64,000 bases of DNA from Gammaproteobacteria bacterium (ex Lamellibrachia satsuma) (GTDB lineage: Bacteria > Pseudomonadota > Gammaproteobacteria > Chromatiales > Chromatiaceae), in the NCBI GenBank assembly GCA_019623805.1, contig CP053680.1, positions 1,488,001-1,552,000 of the forward strand, in the 5' to 3' direction. Both the position numbers and the translations under genes were made by a program. This document shows, one piece after another, positions 8,774 through 18,406 of this stretch; within the stretch, counting starts at the first letter, position 1, and every line of letters begins with the position of its first letter. Below the pieces are notes generated by a model that did not search any database, had not been told where the DNA came from, and saw only the letters and a list, made by a program, of their open reading frames with translations.

Positions 8774-10555
8774 TCACCTTGATATCTCTTGCCGCTGCAG
8801 CCAATACTCAAACACCGCAATATGCCAAAGCTTACTGCCCTGAATACGCGTATGGTGCATTTCGGGTGCGGCCATCAGCATATCGATGTATTCACGTCTG
8901 AAGATGCCTCGCTCACGGGCAACTTGGGAATCGAGGATATCACGCATAAATTCGAGAAAATCCCCCCGCACATATTTCAGAGCAGGCATGGGAAAGTAAC
9001 CCTTCGGGCGGTCGATCACTGAGTCCGGCAGAATCCCCCGCGCCATCGCCTTCAGCGGATATTTACCCCCTTCCTTCAATTTCAGCTCCGGCGGACAGCG
9101 CGCGGCCAATTCCACTAACCCCTGATCCAGGAAGGGTACGCGCGCCTCAAGCCCCCAGGCCATGGTCATGTTATCCACCCGCTTCACCGGATCGTCGACG
9201 ATCAAGGTGGTGGTATCCAAACGCAGCACAGCATCCAAGAAGGTATCGGCATCCGGTTCCGCCAGCAGTTGTGCAATCAGCTTGAGGGTGTGATCTTCGC
9301 CGCCAAACTCAGGATTGACCATGTGCAGGAACTCATCATGGTCGCGATCGAAATAGTGTTTTGCAAACCGTTCCACCGGCTCGCCCTGGGTCTCCGCCAA
9401 CATACGGTGATACCAGAAGTAACCACCAAACACCTCGTCAGCACCCTGTCCCGACTGCACCACTTTGATCTGTTGTGATACCTGTTCTCCCAGCAGAAAG
9501 AAGGCCACCGCGTCCTGTCCGAACATCGGTTCCGCCATATTGTCCACTGCTTCCGGCAGACGCTTAAGTACATCATCGTTGGGAATCAGGTATTTGTGGT
9601 GACGGGTATCGTACATCTCCGCCACCGGATCGGAGTATTCGAACTCGCTTCCTTTCTCTTCCGGCTGATCCTCGAAACCCACCGAAAAGGTACGCAGGTC
9701 CGAAACACCGGTCTCCGCCAGCAGCGCCACCAGCAGACTTGAATCCAGCCCGCCCGAGAGCAGGACGCCCACAGGCACGTCTGCCACCTCATTCCGTTTG
9801 CGCACAGCATAACGCAGCGAATCGTGAATCGCCTCCAGCCATTCACCTTCCGATAAGGGTTTCTCCGGGCGGGTGGCGGGAAAAGACCAGTAACGGCGCA
9901 TCCTGGGCTCACCCCTTTCGGACAGCACCATGCAGTGGCCAGGCGCCAGTTTGCGAATACCGTTGTAGATCGTATGCGGTGCCGGAACGACGCCATGCAG
10001 GGTAAACTGGTGATGCAGTGCAACAGGGTCGATGGAGGTATCCACTCCGCCACCGGCAAGCAGGGCCTGGGTATTGGAGGCAAAGCGAAGCCTGTTTTTG
10101 GTCAGTGAATAGTAGAAGGGTTTGATACCCAACCGGTCCCGCGCCATGAAGAGCTGCTTTTTTCCATAGTCCCAGACCGCAAAGGCGAACATACCCTGCA
10201 GATGGTCGACACAATCTTCGCCCCAGGCATGCCAGGCCTTGAGGATTACCTCGCTGTCGCCATGGGAGAAAAATGCATAACCTTTCCCGCGTAACTCTTC
10301 GCGCAGTTCCCGGTAGTTATAAATAGTCCCGTTGAAGACCAGCGCCAGACTCAGTGTCGAATCCACCATCGGCTGATTGGCATGTTCCGACAGGTCGATG
10401 ATGGAGAGACGCCGATGACCAAAGCCGAGCGGACCATCACTGTAGCTGCCGCCATGATCCGGTCCCCTTCGCTCCAAGCGGGCAGTCATCCGCTGGATCG
10501 CACCCAGATCCACAAATTCACCATCAAACCGCAACTCACCACAGATACCACACAT
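8774..10555 (-). CDS. Asparagine synthase-type amidotransferase, probably N-acetylglutaminylglutamine amide synthase
   Basis: 593 residues. Met1 is followed directly by Cys2, the N-terminal nucleophile of class II glutamine amidotransferases (MCGICGELRFDG). FNGTIYNYRELREEL and the GDSEV segment belong to the glutaminase domain; SGGLDSSLLVAL, about 265 residues in, is the PP-loop ATP site of the synthase domain, followed by SGQGADEVFGGY. Length and the opening MCGICGELRFDG fit the family that makes the osmolyte N-acetylglutaminylglutamine amide better than AsnB. The usual partner, a GNAT/ATP-grasp dipeptide synthase, is not adjacent, so the assignment is moderate; a peptidoglycan or polysaccharide amidotransferase is possible. 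The TGA stop lies inside a TGTCACC heptamer. Confidence 0.75.
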   Translation of the reverse strand: MCGICGELRFDGEFVDLGAIQRMTARLERRGPDHGGSYSDGPLGFGHRRLSIIDLSEHANQPMVDSTLSLALVFNGTIYNYRELREELRGKGYAFFSHGDSEVILKAWHAWGEDCVDHLQGMFAFAVWDYGKKQLFMARDRLGIKPFYYSLTKNRLRFASNTQALLAGGGVDTSIDPVALHHQFTLHGVVPAPHTIYNGIRKLAPGHCMVLSERGEPRMRRYWSFPATRPEKPLSEGEWLEAIHDSLRYAVRKRNEVADVPVGVLLSGGLDSSLLVALLAETGVSDLRTFSVGFEDQPEEKGSEFEYSDPVAEMYDTRHHKYLIPNDDVLKRLPEAVDNMAEPMFGQDAVAFFLLGEQVSQQIKVVQSGQGADEVFGGYFWYHRMLAETQGEPVERFAKHYFDRDHDEFLHMVNPEFGGEDHTLKLIAQLLAEPDADTFLDAVLRLDTTTLIVDDPVKRVDNMTMAWGLEARVPFLDQGLVELAARCPPELKLKEGGKYPLKAMARGILPDSVIDRPKGYFPMPALKYVRGDFLEFMRDILDSQVARERGIFRREYIDMLMAAPEMHHTRIQGSKLWHIAVFEYWLQRQEISR

Positions 10556-10659
10556 AACTGACTACCTGTTGTTCCTAATTCAAACACTTTCAATGACTGT
10601 CAGATGCAATACCCAGAGAACGCAATGTTCGCTTTGGTACCTCTGAAAGACTCTGTAAT

Positions 10660-10749
10660 TGTCATCTCGACCATAGGGAGAGATCTCAAGCTGCAGAGTG
10701 CTTGCTCACTATCGGGGGTATGAGATTTCTCCCGATAGCCGAAATGACA
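10660..10749. repeat. Intergenic imperfect inverted repeat (TGTCAT..CGA family)
   Basis: The arms are 10660-10687 (TGTCATCTCGACCATAGGGA and on) and 10722-10749 (ends in CCGAAATGACA). They are largely complementary and could form a long imperfect hairpin between the hydantoinase B and amidotransferase genes. A diverged member lies at 31724-31803. The family is dispersed; whether it is a REP, a MITE or an mRNA element cannot be decided here. Confidence 0.6.
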
Positions 10750-10756
10750 GGTTTTC

Positions 10757-12307
10757 CTATTTGCTCAGAGGCTCCCAGGCACCCCAACCGCCACCACCCG
10801 GGGTTTCTATGGTCAGACGCTGTCCCTCTTTCACCTGCAGGCTGGCCTTGCCAGGCAGGGGCTCACCATCAAGCAGGTTGCGCCCGGACAGACCGGGACT
10901 GCCGCCATCGATGCCCCAGGGCCGGTGACGGCGGCGTTCTGTCAACAGGGATACATCTGTCGGGGTAAGGAACTCAAACTCTCTGATCAGACCATCACCA
11001 CCGGCTCTTCGTCCTGCACCACCGGAACCCCGGCGTAGTGCATAGCGTATCACCCGCAACGGGAACCGATTCTCCACCACCTCGATAGGCGTGTTAAGGA
11101 TATTCGTCATGTGGGTCTGCCGACCGCTCAGGCCACCCCCGGCACCACCCGCTCCCATTCCGCCTCCGATGGTTTCGTAATAGTCCCAGCGGTTTCCCGC
11201 CTGGTCGCTGCCCATGGCCAGGTTGTTCATGCTGCCGTGGCTGGCAGCGGGGATAGACGCAGGCAATACCTGCGCCAATGCCCCAAGCACTGCATCCACC
11301 ACCCGGCTGCTGGTTTCCACATTGCCCGCAGCCACGGCAGCGGGACGTCGGGCATTGAGCAGCGAACCCTCAGGAGCCTGCAGTTGGATTGGCCGGAAGG
11401 TGCCGGCACAAGCTGGAGTTTGCGGCGGCATCAGGCAGCGAAAGACGTAATAGACCGCCGCTGCGGCCACAGAGAATGGGCAATTGATGTTGCCCGGTAC
11501 TTGTTTGGCCGTTGCGCTGAAATCCACTACCACCCGCCCCTTTCGCACCGTCAATCCCACACATATCGGGATATCGAGGGTTCCCTGACCATCGTCATCC
11601 ATCACATCCTCAAAGCGATATTCACCATCCGGCACTATCGAAATCGCCTCCAACGACAACATCTCGCCATAGGCATTGAGGGCAGTGAGACCGGATAGAT
11701 AGGAGCCCCGCCCCCACTCATCGATCATCTGCTCAAGACGCAGCAGGCCGCAGCGGTTGGCGCTGATCTGGGCGGAAAAGTCCCCAGCCGACTCTCCTGG
11801 ATTACGATTGTGACCCGACAGCCACTGCAGCTGTTCCCGATCCAGCATACCCTCCCGCATCAAGTGGCAGGGTGGTATGACCCTTCCCTCCTCCTCCAAA
11901 CTGCTGGAGACCGGCATGGAGCCGGGAGCATTTGCGCCAATATCGGCATGATGCGCGCGATTCACCACAAATGCCGTCAATTCGTTCTCAATAAACAGGG
12001 GGGCGATAAGGGTGACATCCGGCAGATGGGTGCCACCGAGGAAAGGGTCGTTCAACACCACCATATCCCCCGGCCGCCAAGTAATACCGGAAACTATCCC
12101 CGCCATGGCGAAGGCCATGCTCCCAAGATGCACAGGGATATGGGCAGCCTGGGCAGAGAGTTCACCCTGCGCATCGAACACTGCACAGGAGAAGTCGAGC
12201 CGGTCACGAATATTGGGGGAGAATGCGGCATTGCGCAGCATCGCACCCATCTCATCGCAGACGGCCTCCAAGCGAGAGGCAAAGATATTGAGTTCAACCG
12301 GATCCAT
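10757..12307 (-). CDS. hyuB: Hydantoinase B/oxoprolinase family protein
   Basis: 516 residues matching the HyuB/oxoprolinase C-terminal subunit family over its full length. Visible motifs are [52 protein letters not shown] and the Gly-rich [12 protein letters not shown] near residue 440. In this family HyuA and HyuB together perform ATP-dependent opening of cyclic amides such as 5-oxoproline or hydantoins, or act in acetone carboxylase-like reactions. HyuA is not encoded next to it: upstream is divergent sodB, downstream the amidotransferase. The substrate is therefore unknown, and the partner must be elsewhere in the genome if the enzyme is functional. The first ATG, just after GGACCC, is a weak ribosome site. 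Confidence 0.85.
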   Translation of the reverse strand: MDPVELNIFASRLEAVCDEMGAMLRNAAFSPNIRDRLDFSCAVFDAQGELSAQAAHIPVHLGSMAFAMAGIVSGITWRPGDMVVLNDPFLGGTHLPDVTLIAPLFIENELTAFVVNRAHHADIGANAPGSMPVSSSLEEEGRVIPPCHLMREGMLDREQLQWLSGHNRNPGESAGDFSAQISANRCGLLRLEQMIDEWGRGSYLSGLTALNAYGEMLSLEAISIVPDGEYRFEDVMDDDGQGTLDIPICVGLTVRKGRVVVDFSATAKQVPGNINCPFSVAAAAVYYVFRCLMPPQTPACAGTFRPIQLQAPEGSLLNARRPAAVAAGNVETSSRVVDAVLGALAQVLPASIPAASHGSMNNLAMGSDQAGNRWDYYETIGGGMGAGGAGGGLSGRQTHMTNILNTPIEVVENRFPLRVIRYALRRGSGGAGRRAGGDGLIREFEFLTPTDVSLLTERRRHRPWGIDGGSPGLSGRNLLDGEPLPGKASLQVKEGQRLTIETPGGGGWGAWEPLSK

Positions 12308-12463
12308 GGGTCCATTCTACCTGGAAAAGGGGTGCTTGCATCCGCGTCAAAGCACCGATAGAATAGCCTACTGTTTTACTAGGTTTTATATTTCGGGACG
12401 GCACTCAGAAATTGTCAGGCCGGCCCGGCAACAAAATACTGATGAATAAAGGAGCCTTGCAGC

Positions 12464-13045
12464 ATGGCACATGAACTTCCCGCTCTCCCTTTCTCCGACA
12501 CTGCCCTTGAGCCCGTAATCTCCAAGGAGACCCTGGAGTTCCACCACGGCAAACACCACCAGACCTACGTCACCAATCTGAACAATCTGGTGCCTGGCAC
12601 GGAGTTTGAAAACGCCTCTCTCGAAGAGATCATCATGAAATCAGAAGGCGGCATCTTCAACAACGCCGCTCAGATCTGGAACCACACTTTCTATTGGAAC
12701 TGCCTGCGCAGCCCCGCTGATGACAACGCACCCAGCGGCGCCCTGGCCGATGCCATCAACAGCACCTTTGGCTCCTTCGATGCATTCAAAGAGAAATTTG
12801 CCACTGCCGGCGCAACAAACTTCGGTTCCGGCTGGACTTGGCTGGTGCAGAACGAGGATGGCAGCCTGGAGATCTATAACACCTCCAACGCCGGCACCCC
12901 GATGACCGCTGGCAAGAAGGCCCTGCTCACCGCCGACGTCTGGGAGCACGCCTACTACATCGACTACCGCAACGCCCGCCCGGCCTATCTGGGCGCGTTC
13001 TGGAAGATCGTCAACTGGGATTCTGTTGCTTCCAACATGAGCTAA
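12464..13045 (+). CDS. sodB: Superoxide dismutase [Fe]
   Basis: 193 residues, the usual length. It converts superoxide to oxygen and hydrogen peroxide in the cytoplasm. The metal ligands are visible: H27 (FHHGKHH), H74 (WNHTFYW) and the DVWEHAYY segment that supplies the aspartate and third histidine. The outer-sphere glutamine is in AAQIWNH, the position used by iron enzymes, so iron is preferred over manganese. AAAGGAG lies about ten bases before the ATG. It stands alone, divergent from hyuB, and ends in a strong terminator. Confidence 0.96.
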   Translation: MAHELPALPFSDTALEPVISKETLEFHHGKHHQTYVTNLNNLVPGTEFENASLEEIIMKSEGGIFNNAAQIWNHTFYWNCLRSPADDNAPSGALADAINSTFGSFDAFKEKFATAGATNFGSGWTWLVQNEDGSLEIYNTSNAGTPMTAGKKALLTADVWEHAYYIDYRNARPAYLGAFWKIVNWDSVASNMS

Positions 13046-13058
13046 GAGTTCCCTGTAA

Positions 13059-13094
13059 GCCCTGGCCGTGAGATTACGGCCGGGGCATTTTTTT
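13059..13094 (+). terminator. Rho-independent terminator of sodB
   Basis: GCCCTGGCCGT, a six-base loop and ACGGCCGGGGC form a GC-rich hairpin, followed by ATTTTTTT at 13087-13094. It starts 13 bases after the sodB stop. Confidence 0.9.
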
Positions 13095-13345
13095 GCCCGC
13101 CGTTTTTTCGATCATCTGCAATCCCGTCTTCCGGCAGGCATCCAACAACTGCTCCACCGACCGATCATCATTCAAAGCTCGCGCCACCGCAACCCCGCCA
13201 ATTATCAAGGCCGACAGCGCCAGTGCAGTCTCCCGCCTCGACCCGTTTTCACTCGGCAACTGCCTGCTGATCAGCGCCACCAAGCGACGAAAAACCTGAG
13301 TATAAGCGGAACGGACATCACCCTTCGTAAGCTCGCTGATTCTGA
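13074..13345 (-). pseudogene. C-terminal remnant of a TetR-family regulator
   Basis: The minus-strand frame reads ISELTKGDVRSAYTQVFRRL, then VALISRQLPSENGSRRETAL and ALSALIIGGVAVARALNDD, ending in IEKTAGKKMPRP. This matches the ligand-binding C-terminal half of TetR-type repressors. The frame stays open further upstream, but the sequence turns to low-complexity residues and includes the GGTGCGC palindrome at 13398-13414. No helix-turn-helix is present before the neighbouring gene at 13442. The DNA-binding half is therefore missing, and this is probably a 5'-truncated pseudogene. Its stop lies within the sodB terminator. Confidence 0.65.
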
Positions 13346-13397
13346 TAGCAATATGGCTGCGACTATTGCTACAACTCGCAACCCTGTAGCTTGTTCT

Positions 13398-13414
13398 GGT
13401 GCGCCGTGCGCACC
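13398..13414. repeat. GGTGCGC palindrome
   Basis: GGTGCGC, CGT, GCGCACC: a perfect 7 bp inverted repeat related to the larger element at 4983-5060. It lies at the point where TetR homology ends. Confidence 0.6.
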
Positions 13415-13441
13415 ATGATTGCTTGAACCCAAAAATTTTAT

Positions 13442-13897
13442 TTAGAAGCCCGTGTATTTCCCAGCTACGGCGATAACACTCACCGTCAGACCAAGAATGA
13501 GGTTGGTACCGATCAGCCTGCGAATCAGCGCCATCGCCGCACCTGCCTTGGGCAGCTCGCCAGCCTGTAGCGCCTCACTCATCCGACGATAGGGCACGGC
13601 ATAGACAAAGACGAATATCGCTGCCATCAGGGCACCAACCACGGTCATGAACCAGACCGAGGTTTTTATCTCGCCATCAAATACAGAGAACAGTACCCAA
13701 CTGCCGGTGACGAGGATCAGAACAACCGAGAGCCAGACCCAGGGAAAAAAACCGTCGAAAACCTTCAGCATTAGCGGCAACCGCTGCGGCGGCTCAAGCA
13801 GTTGCGCGACTGCGGGGCGCAATGCCATATGAGCAAAAAACATACCGCCCACCCATACGATGGCGGCGAGAAGATGCAGAGTCATGGCCAGGGACAT
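13442..13897 (-). CDS. CopD-like integral membrane protein
   Basis: 151 residues with four predicted membrane helices: about 3-25, 47-70, 82-102 and 128-148. The first helix, HLLAAIVWVGGMFFAHMALRP, carries the histidines and WxGG pattern of the CopD family, which includes copper-resistance membrane proteins. It is much shorter than full CopD and probably corresponds to the stand-alone form. GGAG lies six bases before the ATG. Its neighbours give no further clue. A role in copper handling is inferred from the family only. Confidence 0.7.
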   Translation of the reverse strand: MSLAMTLHLLAAIVWVGGMFFAHMALRPAVAQLLEPPQRLPLMLKVFDGFFPWVWLSVVLILVTGSWVLFSVFDGEIKTSVWFMTVVGALMAAIFVFVYAVPYRRMSEALQAGELPKAGAAMALIRRLIGTNLILGLTVSVIAVAGKYTGF

Positions 13898-14147
13898 TGT
13901 TTACTCCAACACTTAGTTCATTCAGGCCGGAGATTGTACCGCATCAAAATCCCTAATAACCCAGGAGAGATCGAGAGAGTGTTTTCAGTCCGCACTCTCA
14001 CCCCTGGTTGGCATCCACCCCAGATATTTGAAAAGCAACGCCCTTGACAGTAAACTACGCGGTTTTCCGCCATCTTTTACGGCGAAAATCGATGCGAAGG
14101 CGTCCGCTCCAGGATGCCTTTTGCTTTTCTGGGAAACGGGATTGGCA

Positions 14148-15326
14148 ATGTCAGACACACTGATGGCAACATACAGGCGGCTACCGGTGACCTTCGAGCG
14201 TGGCGAAGGGGCTTGGCTGTGGGACACAGAGGGAAAGCGCTATCTGGATGCCATCACCGGCATTGCGGTCTGCGGCCTGGGTCACGCCCATCCGGCAGTC
14301 AAAGCCGCTATCTGCGAGCAGGCGGGTACGCTGGTCCACACCTCCAACATCTACGGCATCCAGCAGCAGCAGATCCTGGGAGACAACCTGACTCGCCTCT
14401 CCGGTATGGACCGGGTCTTCTTCGCCAACTCCGGCGCAGAAGCCAATGAGGCAGCAATCAAGATCGCCCGGCTCTACAGCCACCGGAAAGGCATCAACAA
14501 CCCCGCCATTCTGGTGATGGAGAACAGCTTCCACGGCCGCACCCTGGCCACTCTCTCCGCCACCGGAAACCGTAAGGTGCAGGCAGGCTTCGAACCCCTG
14601 GTGCAGGGATTCGTGCGCGTCCCCTTCGGCGACTTCGACGCAATCAAAGAGGTAGCGCAGAACGGCGCCAGTGTGGTTGCGATACTGGTGGAACCGGTAC
14701 AGGGCGAAGGCGGCGTCAACATACCTCCCGCCGACTATCTGAACAACATCCGCACGCTCTGCGATGAGCAGGGCTGGCTGATGATGCTGGATGAGATCCA
14801 GACCGGCATGGGCCGCAGCGGCAGGATGTTCGCCCATCAGCACAATGGCATCCTGCCCGACGTCATGACTCTGGCCAAAGGGCTGGGCAATGGCGTACCG
14901 ATCGGCGCCTGCCTCGCAAAAGGCGCGGCGGCCGAGGTTCTTGGCCCGGGCAGCCACGGCTCCACCTTTGGCGGAAACCCCCTCGCCTGCAGGGTGGGTA
15001 ACGCGGTAATCGAAACCCTGGAGTCCGAAAACCTCGTGGCGCGTGCAGCCGCCCTGAGTGAACGGTTCCTGACGGGATTCCAGACGGCATTTCAGTCTAA
15101 TAAGAGTGTCACCGACATTCGCGCCAGCGGCCTCCTGATCGGCATCGAACTGGATCGGCCCTGCACCGAACTCGTCAGTCAGGCTCTCAATGAGGGTCTG
15201 CTGATCAACGTTACCGCCGACAAGGTCATCCGGCTGCTGCCACCTCTGATACTGACAGATCAGGAAACAGATCAGATCATCAAAACAGTCGGCACACTGG
15301 TCGATAATTTTCTCAGCGCTTCATAA
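14148..15326 (+). CDS. argD: Acetylornithine/succinyldiaminopimelate aminotransferase
   Basis: 392 residues from the ATG at 14148. An ATG 120 bases upstream would add an unrelated sequence, so I prefer the later start, where homology begins ([20 protein letters not shown]). It is a PLP-dependent fold-type I aminotransferase: [31 protein letters not shown] and the PLP lysine in TLAKGLGNG. It transfers the amino group from glutamate to N-acetylglutamate semialdehyde in arginine synthesis and may also serve lysine synthesis. argF follows 16 bases later in the same direction, forming an arginine operon. Confidence 0.94.
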   Translation: MSDTLMATYRRLPVTFERGEGAWLWDTEGKRYLDAITGIAVCGLGHAHPAVKAAICEQAGTLVHTSNIYGIQQQQILGDNLTRLSGMDRVFFANSGAEANEAAIKIARLYSHRKGINNPAILVMENSFHGRTLATLSATGNRKVQAGFEPLVQGFVRVPFGDFDAIKEVAQNGASVVAILVEPVQGEGGVNIPPADYLNNIRTLCDEQGWLMMLDEIQTGMGRSGRMFAHQHNGILPDVMTLAKGLGNGVPIGACLAKGAAAEVLGPGSHGSTFGGNPLACRVGNAVIETLESENLVARAAALSERFLTGFQTAFQSNKSVTDIRASGLLIGIELDRPCTELVSQALNEGLLINVTADKVIRLLPPLILTDQETDQIIKTVGTLVDNFLSAS

Positions 15327-15342
15327 CCCAAGTAACAACATC

Positions 15343-16257
15343 ATGAACCAGACACAGCCCAGGCACTTCCTTGCCCTTACCGACCTCTCATCCAGCGAGT
15401 TGAATGGTTTGATCAAACGCGCCATCGAACTGAAAGCGTCGCAGCGCCGGGGAGAAATCCACGAAACCCTGAAGAATCGCACCCTGGGTATGATCTTCGA
15501 TAAATCCTCCACCCGCACCCGCATCTCCTTTGAGACGGGCATGACCCAGCTTGGTGGCCATGCGCTGTTTCTCTCACCACGAGATACTCAACTGGGACGC
15601 GGTGAGCCTATCGAGGACAGCGCCCGGGTGATGTCGAGCATGGTGGATATCATCATGATCCGCACCTTCGACCATGAAAAAGTGGAGCACTTTGCCCAAT
15701 GCTCCACGGCGCCGGTGATCAATGCCCTCACCGACCTGCTCCATCCCTGTCAGCTGCTGGCTGACATGCAGACCTATTTCGAGCACCGCGGCGATATTCG
15801 CGGCAAGACCGTGACCTGGGTCGGCGACGGCAACAACATGTGCCACTCTTACATGAAAGCCGCCATCCGTTTTGGCTTTAAACTCAACATTGCCTGTCCG
15901 GAAGGTTACGATCCCGATACGACCATCCTGGACACTGCCGGTGATTCAGCCAAGATCATCCGCGACCCCATGGCAGCCGCCGATGGTGCCGATCTCGTGG
16001 TCACCGACGTCTGGGCCAGCATGGGTCAGGAAGAGGAGCAGGCACTTCGTGAAAAGGCCTTCGCCGGCTATCAGGTCAACGATGCCTTGATGGCCAATGC
16101 AGACAAGGATGCACTCTTCATGCACTGTCTGCCCGCCCATCGCGGGGAGGAGGTCAGCGCCTCGGTAATCGACAGAAAGGACAGCGTGGTCTGGGACGAA
16201 GCAGAAAACCGTCTACACTCGCAGAAGGCACTACTGGAGTTTCTTCTTCTCAATTAA
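15343..16257 (+). CDS. argF: Ornithine carbamoyltransferase
   Basis: 304 residues, the normal length. It forms citrulline from ornithine and carbamoyl phosphate. The carbamoyl-phosphate loop STRTR is at 56-60, [11 protein letters not shown] is the second phosphate-contact segment, and [11 protein letters not shown] near the C-terminus is the ornithine/catalytic cysteine loop. The start at 15343 gives the standard N-terminus ([14 protein letters not shown]). It is co-transcribed with argD, as expected for arginine biosynthesis. No ARG-box was convincingly identified upstream. Confidence 0.96.
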   Translation: MNQTQPRHFLALTDLSSSELNGLIKRAIELKASQRRGEIHETLKNRTLGMIFDKSSTRTRISFETGMTQLGGHALFLSPRDTQLGRGEPIEDSARVMSSMVDIIMIRTFDHEKVEHFAQCSTAPVINALTDLLHPCQLLADMQTYFEHRGDIRGKTVTWVGDGNNMCHSYMKAAIRFGFKLNIACPEGYDPDTTILDTAGDSAKIIRDPMAAADGADLVVTDVWASMGQEEEQALREKAFAGYQVNDALMANADKDALFMHCLPAHRGEEVSASVIDRKDSVVWDEAENRLHSQKALLEFLLLN

Positions 16258-16350
16258 ACCACTCTTCGGCTGCAAAACTGCGGCAGACTTTGAAGAATTG
16301 CCGACGGGAAACTGAAACAATCACCTCTCCGACCAAGCTGGACCCCCGTG

Positions 16351-17025
16351 ATGAATAAGATGAAAGTCATACCGCTCTGCCTGCTTCTACTGCTATCCGG
16401 CGCCCTTCAGGCCGAGACCCGCTACGTTACCGACATCCTTAAGGTCACAATGCGTTCCGGAGAGAGTTCCTCCCACCGCATCCTGCGCATGCTCAACAGC
16501 GGAACCGCCGTCGAGGTACTGGAGAGCAACAGCGAGTCCGGCTACTCCAAGATACGCACCAGCGGCGGCCAAATCGGTTATATCCTGAATCGGCAGCTGA
16601 TGGTCAAACCCAGCGCCCGCAGCCAGTTAACCTCAATGGAGCAGCGGTTGCAGGAGCTTCAGGAAGCGCCGGGGAAACTCAGCAGCAAACTGGCGGACCT
16701 GCAGCAGCAACACAAGGCGCTGCAAGCAGCCCACAAAGAACTCATGCAGATCAAGAAAAAATTGGATTCCAATCTGCAGAACATTCAGCGCACCGCATCC
16801 AGTGCTATCCGCATCTCCAATGAACGCAACGAACTGCGCACACAGGTCAAGGAGTTGACCCGCCAGGTCGGAGAGCTGAAACAGGAGAACCAGGATCTGA
16901 GCAACAAGGCCACCCGCGACTGGTTTCTTATCGGGGCAGGCGTCATCATCGCTGGCATCCTCATCGGCCTGATTCTGCCGCATCTGCGCTTTCAGCGGCG
17001 CCGCAATGAGTGGGGCTCACTCTAA
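16351..17025 (+). CDS. SH3-domain and coiled-coil envelope protein (TIGR04211/YgiM-like)
   Basis: About 224 residues. GTG at 16348 directly precedes the ATG at 16351 and either could be used. The order is signal peptide (VIPLCLLLLLSGALQA), bacterial SH3 domain at about 25-90 (YVTDILKVTMRSGESSSHRI), a long Gln/Leu-rich coiled coil at about 95-190, one membrane helix (WFLIGAGVIIAGILIGLIL) and a basic tail (RFQRRRNE). This matches the YgiM/TIGR04211 layout: a periplasmic SH3 plus coiled coil anchored in the inner membrane. The role is unknown; SH3b domains often bind peptidoglycan. Confidence 0.82.
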   Translation: MNKMKVIPLCLLLLLSGALQAETRYVTDILKVTMRSGESSSHRILRMLNSGTAVEVLESNSESGYSKIRTSGGQIGYILNRQLMVKPSARSQLTSMEQRLQELQEAPGKLSSKLADLQQQHKALQAAHKELMQIKKKLDSNLQNIQRTASSAIRISNERNELRTQVKELTRQVGELKQENQDLSNKATRDWFLIGAGVIIAGILIGLILPHLRFQRRRNEWGSL

Positions 17026-17052
17026 AATGGCGGCTGTCCGGAAGCCCCTGTC

Positions 17053-17137
17053 TAACCACAAAGAACACGAAGTGCATGAAGAAGATTTAGTGCCAATCAA
17101 TCTTTTACCTTCGTGTTCTTCGTGCACTTCGTGGTTA
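17053..17137. repeat. Imperfect inverted repeat built of CACGAAG units
   Basis: The left arm 17053-17081 (TAACCACAAAGAACACGAAG and on) faces the right arm 17109-17137 (ending CACTTCGTGGTTA). Both arms contain repeated CACGAAG or AACACGAAG units. It lies between the SH3 protein and the convergent plsC-like gene and could act as a transcript hairpin. It looks like a dispersed MITE- or REP-type element. Confidence 0.55.
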
Positions 17138-17193
17138 AAGTAGTGTTTATTGACAGGCGCTGGCTCCGCTCCTGCTACAACGCTAAAGCACCA

Positions 17194-17877
17194 CTACCCG
17201 TCGATAATTTGTTGCAGACGTTCATTCAACTGCTGTGATGTCTGCCTTGCCGGAGCTATCACCGGATAGGGCGTAATCACTGCACGGCTCCGCAACACCA
17301 CCCCGGAAAACACATGCCCCTGCCCCCTGACTCCGGTGATGCGCAACGGAACCAGGGGAGCGCCGGTAAATGCAGCAAGCCGTGAAGCTCCCGCCTTGAG
17401 CCGACGGGGTGGATCTGTGTCCAGGTGGATCTTTCCGTGGGGGAAAATCGCCACCACCTCGCCATCGCGCAGCGCCCGAAACGCGGCTCGTAGAGCCTTC
17501 TCCGGAGATCTTTCCCGATCAACCGGGATACATCCGGCAGCCCTGAACAACCACTTCAAGCCAAAACGTTCGTACTGCTCCCGAGCGATCATGAAACGTA
17601 CCGGGCGGCGGCAGCAACTGACCAGCAACAACGGATCGAGCCCGGAGATATGGTTGGAGACGATGATTGCAGGACCCTGCTCAGGAAGATCCAGCCTCAC
17701 CGGCTGCAGGCGATGGTATCCACGGCAAAAGAGCCTGCTCAAACCATCGATACGGTTAGCCCAACCATGTCCCCAGTCGACTTCATTCGCCCGCAGAGAG
17801 ACCCGGTTCAGCCGGTTTAATCCATAGACGACGACCGCAACAAGACAGAATAAGAGCAGCGGCCAGGTCTCCATCAT
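17194..17877 (-). CDS. 1-acyl-sn-glycerol-3-phosphate acyltransferase-like (PlsC family)
   Basis: 227 residues with an N-terminal membrane helix (about 5-20). The acyltransferase box NHISGLD is at 75-81 (NHX4D). The second block reads FPHGK at 145-149, where most PlsC proteins have FPEGT, so the usual glutamate is a histidine. The family adds acyl chains to lysophosphatidate or related lipids at the inner membrane. The ATG directly follows the TAG of def (17878-17880), a tight operon junction. It could be an accessory acyltransferase rather than the housekeeping enzyme. Confidence 0.82.
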   Translation of the reverse strand: MMETWPLLLFCLVAVVVYGLNRLNRVSLRANEVDWGHGWANRIDGLSRLFCRGYHRLQPVRLDLPEQGPAIIVSNHISGLDPLLLVSCCRRPVRFMIAREQYERFGLKWLFRAAGCIPVDRERSPEKALRAAFRALRDGEVVAIFPHGKIHLDTDPPRRLKAGASRLAAFTGAPLVPLRITGVRGQGHVFSGVVLRSRAVITPYPVIAPARQTSQQLNERLQQIIDG

Positions 17878-18402
17878 CTACTTCTTTTTCTTGCCGCCTT
17901 TCTGATAAACCTTGCGCTGAAACAGATCGGTTCGGCGGCTTACCAGACGGTCGACGAAGAGCACACCATCGAGATGATCCACCTCATGCTGCAGGGCACG
18001 GGCCTCATACCCCTCCATCTCGTACTCGCGGGACTCGCCAAACTTATCCTGTGCAGTGAGCTTGATCCGCTCGGCCCGAATCACGTTACCGGTATAATCC
18101 GGCACCGACAGGCACCCTTCACGTCCCAACTCAAAACCATCCCACTCGGTGATCTCCGGATTGACCAGGATCAGATGTCCGTGATTGGCAACCGGCTTCC
18201 GTGTGTGGGAACAGTCGACGATGATGATGCGCTGATGGTAGCCTAGCTGGGGCGCCGCAATGCCCACCGCGGCAGGGCCGTGCCGGCGGGTCTCTTCCAA
18301 GTCATCGATGAAGGCATGCAACTTTTCGTCGAACCGCTCAACCGGCTCTGACACCTGTTTCAAACGGGCATCCGGCAGCTTCAGAATCTCCAGTATCGCC
18401 AT
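17878..18402 (-). CDS. def: Peptide deformylase
   Basis: 174 residues. It removes the formyl group from nascent N-terminal methionine, using a metal held by C97 of EGCLS (95-99) and by H139 and H143 of HEVDH. Motif 1 is AVGIAAPQ (45-52): the first glycine of GxGxAAPQ is replaced by alanine. The Lys-rich tail (GGKKKK) is unusual. The gene is not next to fmt, the common location; it lies between an ACT-domain gene and an acyltransferase gene. It may therefore be a second deformylase in this genome. It starts four bases after the stop of the ACT-domain gene. Confidence 0.9.
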   Translation of the reverse strand: MAILEILKLPDARLKQVSEPVERFDEKLHAFIDDLEETRRHGPAAVGIAAPQLGYHQRIIIVDCSHTRKPVANHGHLILVNPEITEWDGFELGREGCLSVPDYTGNVIRAERIKLTAQDKFGESREYEMEGYEARALQHEVDHLDGVLFVDRLVSRRTDLFQRKVYQKGGKKKK

Positions 18403-18406
18403 AGGG

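Noticed and set aside
14028..14147. 40-codon N-terminal extension of ArgD
   Set aside because: The extra residues match nothing in ArgD; the family N-terminus begins at 14148. The DNA may be part of a dispersed repeat.
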